The notes: a model not told the origin generated them from the sequence alone. A stretch of DNA of 64,000 nucleotides from Acididesulfobacillus acetoxydans (GCF_902729405.1 NZ_LR746496.1:3720001-3784000), one strand, 5' to 3'. Positions 25,502 to 34,718 are shown, counted from the first letter of the stretch. Program-made: numbers and translations.

Positions 25502-27406
25502 CTAGACCTCCCGTCTCAATTTGTACGCGGACTGCGGCTTCAATATAACGGTTGCTAAAGGAGGAAGCTTAATTCTTAAAGAGTAAGCCTGCCCCTGCCA
25601 GGGAACACGCTCGGCGACCAGCGGCGCGGGGTTAGTAATATTCAGACCGCCGAAAGCCTCGCGATCAGAATTAAAGATCTCGGAGTATACCTTACGCTCA
25701 GGCACCCCGATGCGGAAGTCCGGGTAGGAGACGGGGCGAAAATTGCTGACGACGACTAGGAAATTGGCGGGATCCCTGGCCGAGCGCCGGAACACCAGGA
25801 TACTTTGCCCCCGATTATCGGCATCTGTCCACTGGAAGCCCGCCCAGTCACTGTCATTTTCCCAGAGCGCTTTTTCCCGACGGTAGAGTTCATTCACGCT
25901 CTTGACAAACTCCCGGTACTTCCTGTGCATGTCGTAAGCCAAGAGGAACCAGTCCAGTTCCCCCGCATAGCGCCACTCAATAAACTGGGCAAACTCCCCG
26001 CCCATGAACATCAGTTTCTTGCCCGGGTGTGTGATGAGATAGGTTTGCAAATTGCGCAGGCCGGCAAATTTCCGCCCGTAATCTCCCGGCATCTTGTCGA
26101 TGAGCGATTTCTTGCCATGCACCACCTCGTCGTGCGAAAGCGCCAGGATGAAGTTCTCCGAAAAAGCGTAAGTGAGGGAAAAGGTCAGAAGCGTGTGTTG
26201 GTTTTGGCGTTGGTCAAAATCCAGTTGCATATATCTTAATATGTCATTCATCCAGCCCATGTTCCATTTGAAATTAAAGCCCAGGCCCCCGGCATAGGTC
26301 GGCGCCGATACGAGCGGCCAATCCGTCGCTTCTTCGGCAATCATGAGCACGCCCGGATGGTCGCGAAAAACAACCTGATTGAGTTTGCGCATAAAAGCGA
26401 CAGCCTCAAGATTTTCCCTGCCCCCATGAATATTGCGCTTCCAGACCTGCCCCTCTTTACCGTAGTCCAAATAGAGCATGCTGCTCACCCCGTCCACCCG
26501 CAGGCCGTCCACATGGTAATTCTCCAGCCAGAAAAGCGCGTTAGAGATGAGAAAGCTCCAGACCTCGGTCTGGGCAAAATTAAAATTGTAGGTTCCCCAT
26601 TGACCGTGTTCCTCTTTTTCGTAAACCGCTGCCCCGTTCAGCCTGCCCAAGCCATGGGCGTCTTTGCAGAAATGCCCGGGAACCCAATCCAGGATGACCC
26701 CGATCCCGGCTTGGTGGCAGCGATCGACGAAAGACATGAACCCCTTCGGATCCCCGTAGCGGCTGGTGACGGAATAATACCCCGTCACCTGATAACCCCA
26801 GGAACCGTCATAAGGGTGCTCCATAATTGGCATGAGCTCAATGTGTGTGTAACCCAAGTCGAGCACATAAGGCAGGAGTTCGCCGGCAAATTCCTCCCAG
26901 GAATAAAAATCCCCGTCTTTCTTGCGCCGCCAGGAACCCAGATGGACTTCGTAGATCGAAAGGGGTTTGTCCTGCTGCCGGCCTTTTTCCCGGTCCTTAA
27001 GCCACTTTCCATCCCGCCAGGGATACCCTTCCAGAGAATAGACGAGCGACGCCGTCAAAGGCCGCCGTTCGCTGTAAAACGCGTAAGGATCAGATTTCAG
27101 AAACACTTCACCCGACCGGCTCCGAATCGCATACTTGTATCTTTGCCCCTGCAGGTCCCCCGGCACCAAGGTCGTCCAGACGCCCGTCTCACCGGTCTGG
27201 CTCAGGGGGTTCCGGACGGCATCCCAGGCATTGAAATCCCCCACCACGGAAACTCCCGCCACCTCCGGAACCCAGAGCGCGAAGTGAGTCCCCTCGTACC
27301 CGTCTTGCTCGATCCGGTGCGCACCGAACTGGGTATAGCTCTTATAGAGTTCGCCCCGGTTAAATAAGTAAATTTCCTCCGGGCTCAAAAACGGCGGGCT
27401 ATCCAT
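25502..27406 (-). CDS. glgB: 1,4-alpha-glucan branching enzyme
   Basis: About 634 residues, GH13_9. An N-terminal CBM48 (HFALWVPEVAGVSVVGDFNA) is followed by the barrel with GVILDWVPGHFCKD, GLRVDGVSSMLYLDYG (nucleophile Asp), LMIAEEATDWP (Glu) and LALSHDEVVHGKKSL. It creates alpha-1,6 branches. GGAGG lies five bases before the ATG at 27406; two ATG/TTG codons further upstream lack a site. It is the first gene of the glgB-glgP-glgC-glgD-glgA-GH13 series. Confidence 0.96.
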   Translation of the reverse strand: MDSPPFLSPEEIYLFNRGELYKSYTQFGAHRIEQDGYEGTHFALWVPEVAGVSVVGDFNAWDAVRNPLSQTGETGVWTTLVPGDLQGQRYKYAIRSRSGEVFLKSDPYAFYSERRPLTASLVYSLEGYPWRDGKWLKDREKGRQQDKPLSIYEVHLGSWRRKKDGDFYSWEEFAGELLPYVLDLGYTHIELMPIMEHPYDGSWGYQVTGYYSVTSRYGDPKGFMSFVDRCHQAGIGVILDWVPGHFCKDAHGLGRLNGAAVYEKEEHGQWGTYNFNFAQTEVWSFLISNALFWLENYHVDGLRVDGVSSMLYLDYGKEGQVWKRNIHGGRENLEAVAFMRKLNQVVFRDHPGVLMIAEEATDWPLVSAPTYAGGLGFNFKWNMGWMNDILRYMQLDFDQRQNQHTLLTFSLTYAFSENFILALSHDEVVHGKKSLIDKMPGDYGRKFAGLRNLQTYLITHPGKKLMFMGGEFAQFIEWRYAGELDWFLLAYDMHRKYREFVKSVNELYRREKALWENDSDWAGFQWTDADNRGQSILVFRRSARDPANFLVVVSNFRPVSYPDFRIGVPERKVYSEIFNSDREAFGGLNITNPAPLVAERVPWQGQAYSLRIKLPPLATVILKPQSAYKLRREV

Positions 27407-27603
27407 AGCAACCTCCATCTCGCCGCTATCGCGACGATACACAGACGTCTCTGCTCTTGCGCTCCTTGTTTGGCTTTCTCGGGGCCTTGTCCCAGATAGT
27501 ATCCCCTTCGCCCACCTGCTCCTGCGTCAGTTCCTTCCCTTACAGTCGAATTTTCTAGGGTTGAACTTTCTATGGTTGCATTCTCTATAGCTGTATTCTC
27601 GCC

Positions 27604-27693
27604 GGGTATGTTCTCATCGGGTGTGTTCTTATCGGGTGTGTTCTTATCGGGTATGTTCTTATCGGGTGTGTTCTTATCGGGTATGTTCTCGTA
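27604..27693. repeat. 15-bp tandem repeat, six copies
   Basis: The unit GGGTGTGTTCTTATC (variants with A for G or C for T) starts at 27604, 27619, 27634, 27649, 27664 and 27679. More diverged copies reach back to about 27545. It lies upstream of glgB. Being a multiple of three, it yields open frames on both strands (plus strand FLSGV-type, minus strand PDKNT-type pentapeptides), but no start site supports a gene. Confidence 0.85.
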
Positions 27694-27779
27694 TTCCCCT
27701 GGTTGTATTCTCTGTATTCTATCTCTGAAGCGTTTCTCCTCTTTGCGAAAAGAATCTTTACACTGTCTTTACCGGAATC

Positions 27780-28437
27780 CCGAATCTCCCCCTGGCTAAA
27801 GCCAGGCTACGGTCAAGGGGTTCTAAGAACCTATGATTGACTGCGTTTTGATCGGCTCTCGCCTAAAGGCTGCCGCGCCGGACTAAAGCCAGGGGAACGC
27901 GCTTAGCCTCTTGGTCAGAGAATGTTGTATCAGAGTCTGAGACTGAGAATCCTGTCGTTACGGCTCTGTCTTGAAATTATTCTTATTACAATTATGAAAC
28001 TGCTATTACTTATTGTCAAGAGGGCTCAACCTTTTTGCCGCTGCGCCACCAAGAAAGTTTGCTTGGCACCGTATTCGCCGCAGGCTTTTCCTCCTTGGTT
28101 GAAGGGTTCAAGTAAGTTGGATTTACGCAAGGTCGTGGTGGATGGTGTGAAGGACGCCTCACAGCTCGAAGGCCTGTCGGGCCTGGGACCAAGCCTTGCG
28201 GCGAAGGCAGCTGAGTCAAATGTTTCTCTCAATGCGAAGTACTGATAAAATGATTTAAGGTAAGAAGCCTTCCAGACTTCTTACCTCGTGGGACCGCAAA
28301 CCGGCCGTTGCCGCACCGCGGCGCCAGGCGCGAAACCTACTGATGCCAGACAGATACTAAATCTCCCCCGGCTACAGCCAGGGCCATGCGGCCGGGCTTA
28401 TTGGTCAGGTCACGCCCGCCGCCGGCGGCGGCCTGTG
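27780..28437. other. Degenerate mobile-element-like region
   Basis: Three stretches resemble the hairpin CCCCTGGCTAAAGCCAGGGG of IS200/IS605-type ends (27788-27812, 27868-27893, 28362-28385). AGCCTCTTGGTCA (27907-27919) also occurs inverted near 13950. A plus-strand frame to 28245 ends in KVVVDGVKDASQLEGLSGLG, which may be a transposase tail but is not convincing. The stem AGGTAAGAAG/CTTCTTACCT (28258-28286) could terminate the PduL-GNAT gene. Confidence 0.35.
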
Positions 28438-29679
28438 CTAAAGGATCCGGCTTAGGGTCTGAAGAGCCAGTTCCATAGTGGCCGTATTCAATCTGGCCTC
28501 TGCCGTCTCCGGTTTGAACATGAGGAGGATATTTTCACCCAACTTAATTTGGTCCGAGGGATAAAAAGAGGTGTCCACGGGAATGGCCCCCAGGTTCAAG
28601 AAGAAATGTTTGCGGTCGTCTAAGTGTTCTTTATTTAAACGGACTTCAAAGAGGACTCCCTCGATCTCAGGGTGATTCTTTTCCAAAATGGCAATCACTT
28701 TGTTAAAGAGGAAACTCCCGATCCCGCGATCCTGATATTCCGGAATGATGCCCAGGTGCTCAAAGTAGGCTATTTTGGTCCTCGGCATCCAGTAGAAACT
28801 CGCGATGCCAAAGACCCGCCCGCCTTCGACCGCCGTGAAAAGGTAATAGCGATTCGGCTCAACGCGCTCGGGCGCCAGCAGCTTCTCCTCCACATCCCGC
28901 CCGATGGACTCGGGGTATTCAAAAACCGTATGTAAGAGGTGGATCGCTTCCTGGACATACGGATCATCGGGCTTTTTCCCTTGGATAAACTTCACATTCT
29001 CGCGGCTGACGTCCAAGGTGTTTCCCCACTTGTCCTTGATGACGAATTCCTTGTGCCGGATCATGGCCAAATCACCGGTATCGACAAAAGCCGCGTTAGC
29101 CTCATCCGTGTCAATATGAAATTCAGTCATCCCCTTCTCCACCACCCTGACTTTGACATCATAGTAGCAGACTTTTTTCTCTCCTTTGATGAGTACCACC
29201 ACTTCGTCTCCCTGCGCCAACTCCAGCTTCTCCGCCTCTTTGGCCAAAAGATGAATATGCGCCTTGGCAATGATGCAGCCCTGATTCAGTACCACCACAC
29301 CTTTGGGACCGATCAGCACCGCCCCCGGCGTCCCTTCCACATCACCGGAATGCCGCAGGGGAGCATCGATACCTAAGACATAGGTGTCCGTGCGGGCCAA
29401 TTCCACCTGCGTCTTGGCCCGGGCCGGGCCGATAATGCGAACCTGCTGCAAAACACCCTTTGACCCGACCACATTCACCGTTTCCTTGGCGGCAAATTCT
29501 CCGGCCTGCCCGAGCTCCCTGAGCAGGGTCAGACCATGCCCCGGACCGAAAAGAGCCTCGATATGTTCCGGAGTCAGATGGACGTGGGCCCGGGAAACCC
29601 CGACCCTGACCAGCCAACGGGTATCCCTCTTGAAATCCGCTTTGTTAACATCGAGACTTGAATCGAAATTAGCTGCCAT
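28438..29679 (-). CDS. PduL-type phosphate acyltransferase fused to a GNAT N-acetyltransferase
   Basis: 413 residues. Residues about 22-235 are a PduL phosphotransacylase (RVGVSRAHVHLTPEHIEALF; DAPLRHSGDV; GCIIAKAHIHL), including the paired His motifs that bind the metal sites. PduL interconverts acyl-CoA and acyl phosphate. Residues about 250-395 are a GNAT domain (AYFEHLGIIPEYQDRGIGSF, motif A Q-x-x-G-I-G). It lacks a microcompartment-targeting N-terminal peptide and has no shell genes nearby, so it is probably cytosolic. GAGGTGAGC precedes the ATG. Both halves appear intact. The GNAT substrate is unknown; see finding. Confidence 0.88.
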   Translation of the reverse strand: MAANFDSSLDVNKADFKRDTRWLVRVGVSRAHVHLTPEHIEALFGPGHGLTLLRELGQAGEFAAKETVNVVGSKGVLQQVRIIGPARAKTQVELARTDTYVLGIDAPLRHSGDVEGTPGAVLIGPKGVVVLNQGCIIAKAHIHLLAKEAEKLELAQGDEVVVLIKGEKKVCYYDVKVRVVEKGMTEFHIDTDEANAAFVDTGDLAMIRHKEFVIKDKWGNTLDVSRENVKFIQGKKPDDPYVQEAIHLLHTVFEYPESIGRDVEEKLLAPERVEPNRYYLFTAVEGGRVFGIASFYWMPRTKIAYFEHLGIIPEYQDRGIGSFLFNKVIAILEKNHPEIEGVLFEVRLNKEHLDDRKHFFLNLGAIPVDTSFYPSDQIKLGENILLMFKPETAEARLNTATMELALQTLSRIL

Positions 29680-30008
29680 TCAGCTCACCTCTTTCTGCCT
29701 AATGAACTGCTCATCCTGCCTTATCATAACAGGCTGCGACCTCAGTTTCAAACGGGACACAGGGGCCTGACCCGGATCCCTGGCCCCCGGCCGGAAAGGG
29801 GCAGCCGGCTTTTTTCTGTCCCCCGCTCCGGCCTACGACACACTGACACAAAAAAACAGCGAGATGCCCGACCGGCACCCGCCGTTTTTCCTTTCCCCGT
29901 ACCGAATTGGGGTCACCCCTATGGAAGGGCCCTCTTTTCCAGCCGTTAGGTTTCTTCCCTTCTGTGTACCCTTTGCTGCCACTTTAAAGCCCCCGGCCGG
30001 CGGCTCCG
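29680..30008. other. Intergenic, no gene seen
   Basis: GC-rich spacer between two minus-strand genes. CCGGC...GCCGG followed by T6 near 29790-29816 is a weak plus-strand terminator shape; no plus-strand gene precedes it. Confidence 0.4.
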
Positions 30009-31490
30009 CTATTTTGCCGTCCCGAAGCGGCCCAGGTCTCTTTCGGATTTGCTTGCTAAACCCCCGGTCAGCAAACTGACCGCCGCTAAAACCACTAAAT
30101 TGACGATCATGGCGACGATCCCCACATTCAGGTCTTTAACAGCCTGAGGCAGCGCCGGAAAGAGTGAGCCCACACTGGAATTCGTCACCGTGATGTAGGT
30201 CACCGTGAGGACGCCGGCTAAGATCCCGGCAAAAGCTCCGAATTTCGTTACAAAATTATTCTTAAGGAGACTGAAGATGAAAGCGGGAAAAATCTGAGTA
30301 ACCAAGCTGTAACCCGCCAGAAGGAGCACCACAATCGCGGCTCCGCTGTTAAAAGTGAAGTAAACCGCTACCAAAGCCACCACCGGCACCAGCAATCGAG
30401 CAATTTTCGCCACCTGCTCTTCGGAAGTCGAGGGAGCAAACACTTGATAGATGTTCTTGGCGACGATTGTGGAAGACGCCATGAGCAGCATAGAGCCGGG
30501 CACCAGAGCCGTCAGAATCCCGGCCGCCCCAATCAAGCCGACAAACCAGGGGGCAAAGGTCATCTTGGCCAGCCTGAGCAGCGAGAGATCCCCGTTGGCC
30601 AGTTTAGGAATCTGCAGTACAGCCGCGAACCCGGCAAAAAAGACGAAGAGCAGGACCAACTGGTAGAGGGGCAGAACGATGGCATTTTTGCGGAAGACCC
30701 GCTCGTTTTTGGCCGCGTAGGAGGAGGCGAAAGAATGGGGCCACATGTAAAAGCCTAGGGCCGTCAGCACCACCGTGGATATGAACCAGGATACGCTCAG
30801 GCCCTTGGCAGGCAGGGTGAGAAAGCCCGGTTTGGCTTGGGCAATCGCGGAAAACATATTCTGATAACCCCCGTAATAATGGAAAGGCAGGTAGATACCC
30901 AGGAAGACCACGATCAACAAAATCATGCTGTCTTTGAGCACCGCAGTCCAGGCCGAGCCGTGGATGCCGGAGATCATCACATAGATCGTAACGACAATCA
31001 CGCCGATCCAGACGGCCACCGTAGGGGAAATGGAGCCGTAGGAAACTTCGGACACAATACTTCCCAAGCCCTTCAACTGCAAGACGAGATAAGGCACCAT
31101 GGCGATAACCCCGACCACGGCGACCAGCAACCCCAAAACGGGACTATTATATTTATGAACAAAGAAATCCGACTGGGACATCAGGTTGTTCTTCTTCGCA
31201 TAGCGCCAGACCGCCGGCAGCATCCAATAAGACATGATGTAAGCCAAAGCTCCGTAGCACAGAATATAGAAGGTCGGTCCGCCTTTGCCGTAGGCCCAGC
31301 CGCTGCCACCCAGAAAAGTGAAGGTCGTATAGATCTCTCCGGCCATTAACAAAAATACCAATAGACTGCCAAAGCCGCGTCCCCCAACGGTCCATTGCTC
31401 CAGATTCATTTTCCGTCCTTGTCTGGCCCGAATCCCCAAATACAACGAGATGAGCAGAAAGGCGGCTATCTCCAGCAGCGCGAAGCTCAT
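30009..31490 (-). CDS. Sodium:solute symporter (SSS family), probably for a monocarboxylate
   Basis: 493 residues and about 13 transmembrane helices. WTVGGRGFGSLLVFLLMAGE, followed by the YTTFTFLGGSGWAYGKGG segment and later ASTIVAKNIYQVFAP, fits the SSS branch that includes MctP and pantothenate-type permeases. It overlaps the small upstream DUF3311 gene by four bases (ATGA), the two-gene arrangement typical of this branch. Transport of a short organic acid by sodium symport is inferred. Confidence 0.9.
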   Translation of the reverse strand: MSFALLEIAAFLLISLYLGIRARQGRKMNLEQWTVGGRGFGSLLVFLLMAGEIYTTFTFLGGSGWAYGKGGPTFYILCYGALAYIMSYWMLPAVWRYAKKNNLMSQSDFFVHKYNSPVLGLLVAVVGVIAMVPYLVLQLKGLGSIVSEVSYGSISPTVAVWIGVIVVTIYVMISGIHGSAWTAVLKDSMILLIVVFLGIYLPFHYYGGYQNMFSAIAQAKPGFLTLPAKGLSVSWFISTVVLTALGFYMWPHSFASSYAAKNERVFRKNAIVLPLYQLVLLFVFFAGFAAVLQIPKLANGDLSLLRLAKMTFAPWFVGLIGAAGILTALVPGSMLLMASSTIVAKNIYQVFAPSTSEEQVAKIARLLVPVVALVAVYFTFNSGAAIVVLLLAGYSLVTQIFPAFIFSLLKNNFVTKFGAFAGILAGVLTVTYITVTNSSVGSLFPALPQAVKDLNVGIVAMIVNLVVLAAVSLLTGGLASKSERDLGRFGTAK

Positions 31491-31687
31491 TCTGCCTCAC
31501 CCCCCTTGTTGATCGGATCAAGCTTATAGATAATTCCCATAATAACAGATGTAACTACAACACACATGACGATCCAAAATAGGATGAAAGGAAGGCCTAA
31601 TACATAAGGTGTAACGCGGTTGACAAACGGTATCCCGACCAGCATAGCCAAAAAAGGCAATAGCGCCAAAAGGCGGAACATTTTCAT
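31487..31687 (-). CDS. DUF3311 small membrane protein, symporter partner
   Basis: 66 residues, two hydrophobic segments (LLALLPFLAMLVGIPFVN and a long second helix) with a short polar tail. DUF3311 proteins are encoded directly before SSS symporters and are thought to be accessory subunits. GAGGAGG lies nine bases before the ATG, and the stop overlaps the symporter start, implying coupled translation. Confidence 0.88.
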   Translation of the reverse strand: MKMFRLLALLPFLAMLVGIPFVNRVTPYVLGLPFILFWIVMCVVVTSVIMGIIYKLDPINKGGEAE

Positions 31688-31857
31688 GCCTTGTATCCTC
31701 CTCTTCCAATGTTCTCTAGCTTAGCCTGCGTGCGCATGACAAACTCTTTCTCTCCGGCCGTCATCCCCCTCCGGCGCCCCCTCTTCGTCAGTCCCTCGCA
31801 ACACTCCATCCAGCCCTTCTTATCAGTCCTTCGGAACGTGGACGCCTCTTACTGATG

Positions 31858-31881
31858 CAAAACGACAGGAAGCGTCGTTTA
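31858..31881 (-). terminator. Terminator of the M20 amidohydrolase gene
   Basis: Minus strand AACGAC-GCTTCCT-GTCGTTTTG: a six-base stem with a short T-run just after the stop codon. Confidence 0.5.
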
Positions 31882-31886
31882 CCCAA

Positions 31887-33224
31887 TTAAAGCGGAGAAT
31901 TCAGTAAAGCGAAGGTGGCATGAAGAAAAATCTTGATTCCGTTGGCCAGGGCGCTCTCATCAATGATAAAACGGGCGTGGTGATGCGGGTAGACGTATCC
32001 TTTGGCCCGGCTGCCGCCGCCGAGGAAGAAGAAGGCGCCCGGGGCCTTCTGCAAATAAGCGGAGAAGTCTTCGCCTCCCATGTTCGGCCGCACATACTCC
32101 AGCGCTGCCTCGCCCATAACCGCGCGCACGCTCTTTTCCAGGACACGGACAACGCGCTCATCGTTGATCACCGGTCTGTACCCCTTGATAATATTGAACT
32201 CGTAAGTCGCACCATGCGCTTCCGTAATACCTTTAACCACTCGCTCCATCAAACGCGGAACTTCCTCGCGCACCTTGGGATCCAGCGTGCGGATCGTACC
32301 CTCGATCTTAGCGCTCCCCGCAATGACATTTTCCTTGACTCCCCCGCTGAATTGGCCGACCGTAACGACCACGCTATCCAAGGGATCGATATTGCGGGCT
32401 GTGACATGCTGCAAATTGACGACCACCTCCGCACCGATCACTATAGCGTCGACCGTCTGCTGGGGCATGGCCCCATGTCCCCCTTGGCCATGAATCACGA
32501 TGGTAAACGTGTCAGGCGAAGCCATCATCGGGCCGTAAGCCAAGCCCACTTTACCCGCTTCCAGCGGCGCCCAGATGTGTCCGCCTATAATCGCGTCCAC
32601 CCCGTCCATCACACCGGCCTCCACCAGTTCCTCGGCCCCCCCGGGCGGAAACAGTTCCTCGGCGTGCTGAAAGATGAAACGCACCTCCCCCGCAATCTCA
32701 TCCTGCAATCCGGACAAGATCTTCGCGGTTCCCAGCAGCATAGCCGTATGGGTGTCATGCCCACAGGCATGCATCACGCCGGGATTCCCGGACACATAGG
32801 GAAAGTCGTTCTCTTCTTGGATCGGTAAAGCATCAATATCCGCCCGAATGGCAACCGTTTTGCCGGGCCTTTTACCCTTCAGGCGCGCCATGACGCTGGT
32901 TTTCGCCGGCCGGCTCAGCTCCAGATGCCCGAAAGACGACAGAGTGTCATAGAGAAACTGCGCGGTTTTTTCCTCATGGTAAGACAATTCCGGGTTCTGG
33001 TGCAAATGCCTCCTCCAAGCTATGACCTCGTCCATCGCCGAGTCTGCCAGGGTCTTCAGTAGTTCCTCTTCCATCTCTTCCGTGAACTCCTTTTTCTTTT
33101 CCGTGAATCCCTCTTCTTTTTCCGTGAACTCCTCTTCCTTTCCTGTGAACGCCTTTTTCTTTTCCGTGAATCCCTCTTCCTTTTCTGTGAACGCCCCTTG
33201 CTTCTCCTTAAACTCCTTTTTCAC
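31887..33224 (-). CDS. M20-family amidohydrolase with a heptad-repeat N terminus
   Basis: The catalytic part (about 52-445) is an M20/aminoacylase-type metal-dependent amidohydrolase: AIRADIDALPIQEENDFPY, HACGHDTHTAMLLG (metal His/Asp), HAEELFPPGGAEELVEAG (catalytic Glu) and PNMGGEDFSAYLQ. It likely removes acyl groups from amino acids or opens cyclic amides. Residues 8-50 are six copies of a seven-residue unit ending FT (EKEEGFT, EKKKAFT and variants), encoded by 21-bp repeats. Translation could begin at GTG 33224, which has a poor site, or at ATG 33074, preceded by AAAGGAG and GGAAGAG, giving a normal 395-residue enzyme. The repeat would then be leader sequence. Confidence 0.88.
   Translation of the reverse strand: MKKEFKEKQGAFTEKEEGFTEKKKAFTGKEEEFTEKEEGFTEKKKEFTEEMEEELLKTLADSAMDEVIAWRRHLHQNPELSYHEEKTAQFLYDTLSSFGHLELSRPAKTSVMARLKGKRPGKTVAIRADIDALPIQEENDFPYVSGNPGVMHACGHDTHTAMLLGTAKILSGLQDEIAGEVRFIFQHAEELFPPGGAEELVEAGVMDGVDAIIGGHIWAPLEAGKVGLAYGPMMASPDTFTIVIHGQGGHGAMPQQTVDAIVIGAEVVVNLQHVTARNIDPLDSVVVTVGQFSGGVKENVIAGSAKIEGTIRTLDPKVREEVPRLMERVVKGITEAHGATYEFNIIKGYRPVINDERVVRVLEKSVRAVMGEAALEYVRPNMGGEDFSAYLQKAPGAFFFLGGGSRAKGYVYPHHHARFIIDESALANGIKIFLHATFALLNSPL
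33079..33205. repeat. 21-bp tandem repeat, six copies
   Basis: The unit TCCGTGAACTCCTTTTTCTTT and variants is repeated in frame at the 5' end of the M20 gene. On the coding strand each unit carries a purine-rich AAGGAG- or GGAAGAG-like stretch resembling a ribosome-binding site. Confidence 0.8.
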
Positions 33225-33383
33225 TCTTCACGAAAATCCGGAAACGCAAAGGTCGCATCGTTCACCAATCTTTCACCTCCCTCCTTCTTTTCATCAGGCT
33301 TGTCTTACGGTCCATTTACGGCCATGTCCCTATATCCTTGCAACTATTATATAATAGCGGATTCGCTTTGAACAGATGAGAGT

Positions 33384-33408
33384 GAAAAAAAAAGCCCTCC
33401 TGGGCTTA
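33384..33408 (-). terminator. Terminator of the HTH regulator gene
   Basis: Minus strand AAGCCC-AGGA-GGGCTT followed by nine T, about 50 bases after the stop. Confidence 0.85.
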
Positions 33409-33458
33409 AACAAGCAAGCATCTTAATTCACCGAGCTAACGGTCAAGCCGCCCGGACA

Positions 33459-34718
33459 TCAACCTGAACTGTCGCCGAAGTTCACCCTGTAGATTCGCCG
33501 CGGCCGGCCTCGGGGGTGGGGATTGCTTTCGCCGACCACTTCGGCATACCCTGCCGCCTCCAAGGCCAGCAAAAGCCGACGCGCGCTGCGGGGTTGAACC
33601 CTTAGATGCTGGGCCAAGTCATGGGCATTTATCTCCCTATGCCCGATTTTTTTCAACACGGAATCGAGCTTGCTTAAAGTAGAAACACTGAGGCCGGAGT
33701 CATGGCTGGTCTGTTGCAAGGTCTCCGGGGCACAGGAATAAGCAACCTGCTCCGGGTGTCCCAAAGGTCCGACAATTGTATTGTCATCGAAAAAGGCCAT
33801 CCAGCTTCCCTTCCCCTGCCCATGCGCGTGCAGCAAAGCTTGCCCGGCATGCGTTTCGGCCTCATAAGCACTGGTTCCCGTCCCGATCCCGCAAGTAATG
33901 GCACCCGGGGCGATTTTCAGGTCCTCAAGATCCGGAACAAAGTGAAAGTCCCCGGTAATATCCTCCAACAGTTTTCTGGTGGTGAATATCACATAACGTC
34001 CCGGCCCCGCCTGTTTAAGCGAGCCGCGAACTTTCCTGGCATAACGCAGGAGTTTCTCCGTCACTTGCAGTTCCAGCTTGTAAAGTTCGTCTGTGACAAA
34101 CTTGTTTTTGATTAGTCCCAGAAAAGTATCGACCTCGATCATCTGAACGGCGATCTGTGCTTCCCGAAAGTGCAAGGCTTCCTTGGCCCGCAAAATGAGG
34201 TTAAGCACCGATTCCACGCTGGCCACGGTCGGCAAAACCCGAAAAGCCGGTACTCCCCGGCGCTGAAGTTCCAAGAAGGCCGAACGCAGACAGGTGACCG
34301 CGCCTTCCGTCCGCCCCCCCCGGTAAAGTGCTTCATGATAGTCACTCAGTTCCTTGACCGAAATCACGCCCGGATAATACTTAACATGGACCGGCTTTGC
34401 TTGAATGTTGGCCTCGGCAAAAGTCCGTTCCAACACACTCGGCCTGAACGTATCGTAGCTGAGACGTTCCAGATTCCACTTCCGCTCCAGGGCAATCTGA
34501 AGCAGCGTCCGGTAAAGACTGGACCCTTCGTATGTCACATAAAACATGGGCTTGGTCACCCCGCCCCAGGCTTTGGCGATGGCATAGGGCACCTGCCCGG
34601 AAAAAAGCCACATGTCCGCCTCGTTAACACGGGATTCCAGCTTGGCGACGATTTCTTCCTCTCTCAAGTAAAAAATCGGCACCAGTTCAAATTCTTTATA
34701 CCCCCTGGCAATCGCCAC
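33459..34718 (-). CDS. Probable transcriptional regulator with C-terminal winged helix; start uncertain
   Basis: 419 residues from GTG 34718. The C-terminal 70 residues form a helix-turn-helix (INAHDLAQHLRVQPRSARRL; PRGRPRRIYRV). The middle (about 190-345) has a cyclase/GGDEF-like rhythm (VDTFLGLI...GIGTGTSAYEAETHAGQAL) without a GGDEF signature. The N terminus resembles a small-molecule or receiver-like sensor. The conserved-looking frame continues upstream of the GTG (RLGILGADDTLELI) to an in-frame TAA at 34782-34784, with only ATT and CTG as possible starts. It sits between the M20 amidohydrolase and the GntP cluster and may control one of them. The family is not named with confidence. Confidence 0.65.
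   Translation of the reverse strand: MAIARGYKEFELVPIFYLREEEIVAKLESRVNEADMWLFSGQVPYAIAKAWGGVTKPMFYVTYEGSSLYRTLLQIALERKWNLERLSYDTFRPSVLERTFAEANIQAKPVHVKYYPGVISVKELSDYHEALYRGGRTEGAVTCLRSAFLELQRRGVPAFRVLPTVASVESVLNLILRAKEALHFREAQIAVQMIEVDTFLGLIKNKFVTDELYKLELQVTEKLLRYARKVRGSLKQAGPGRYVIFTTRKLLEDITGDFHFVPDLEDLKIAPGAITCGIGTGTSAYEAETHAGQALLHAHGQGKGSWMAFFDDNTIVGPLGHPEQVAYSCAPETLQQTSHDSGLSVSTLSKLDSVLKKIGHREINAHDLAQHLRVQPRSARRLLLALEAAGYAEVVGESNPHPRGRPRRIYRVNFGDSSG

Noticed and set aside
27572-27799. Plus-strand frame rich in FLSGV pentapeptides, and the minus-strand PDKNT frame opposite
   Set aside because: Both arise because the 15-bp repeat is a multiple of three; neither has a ribosome-binding site or a domain.
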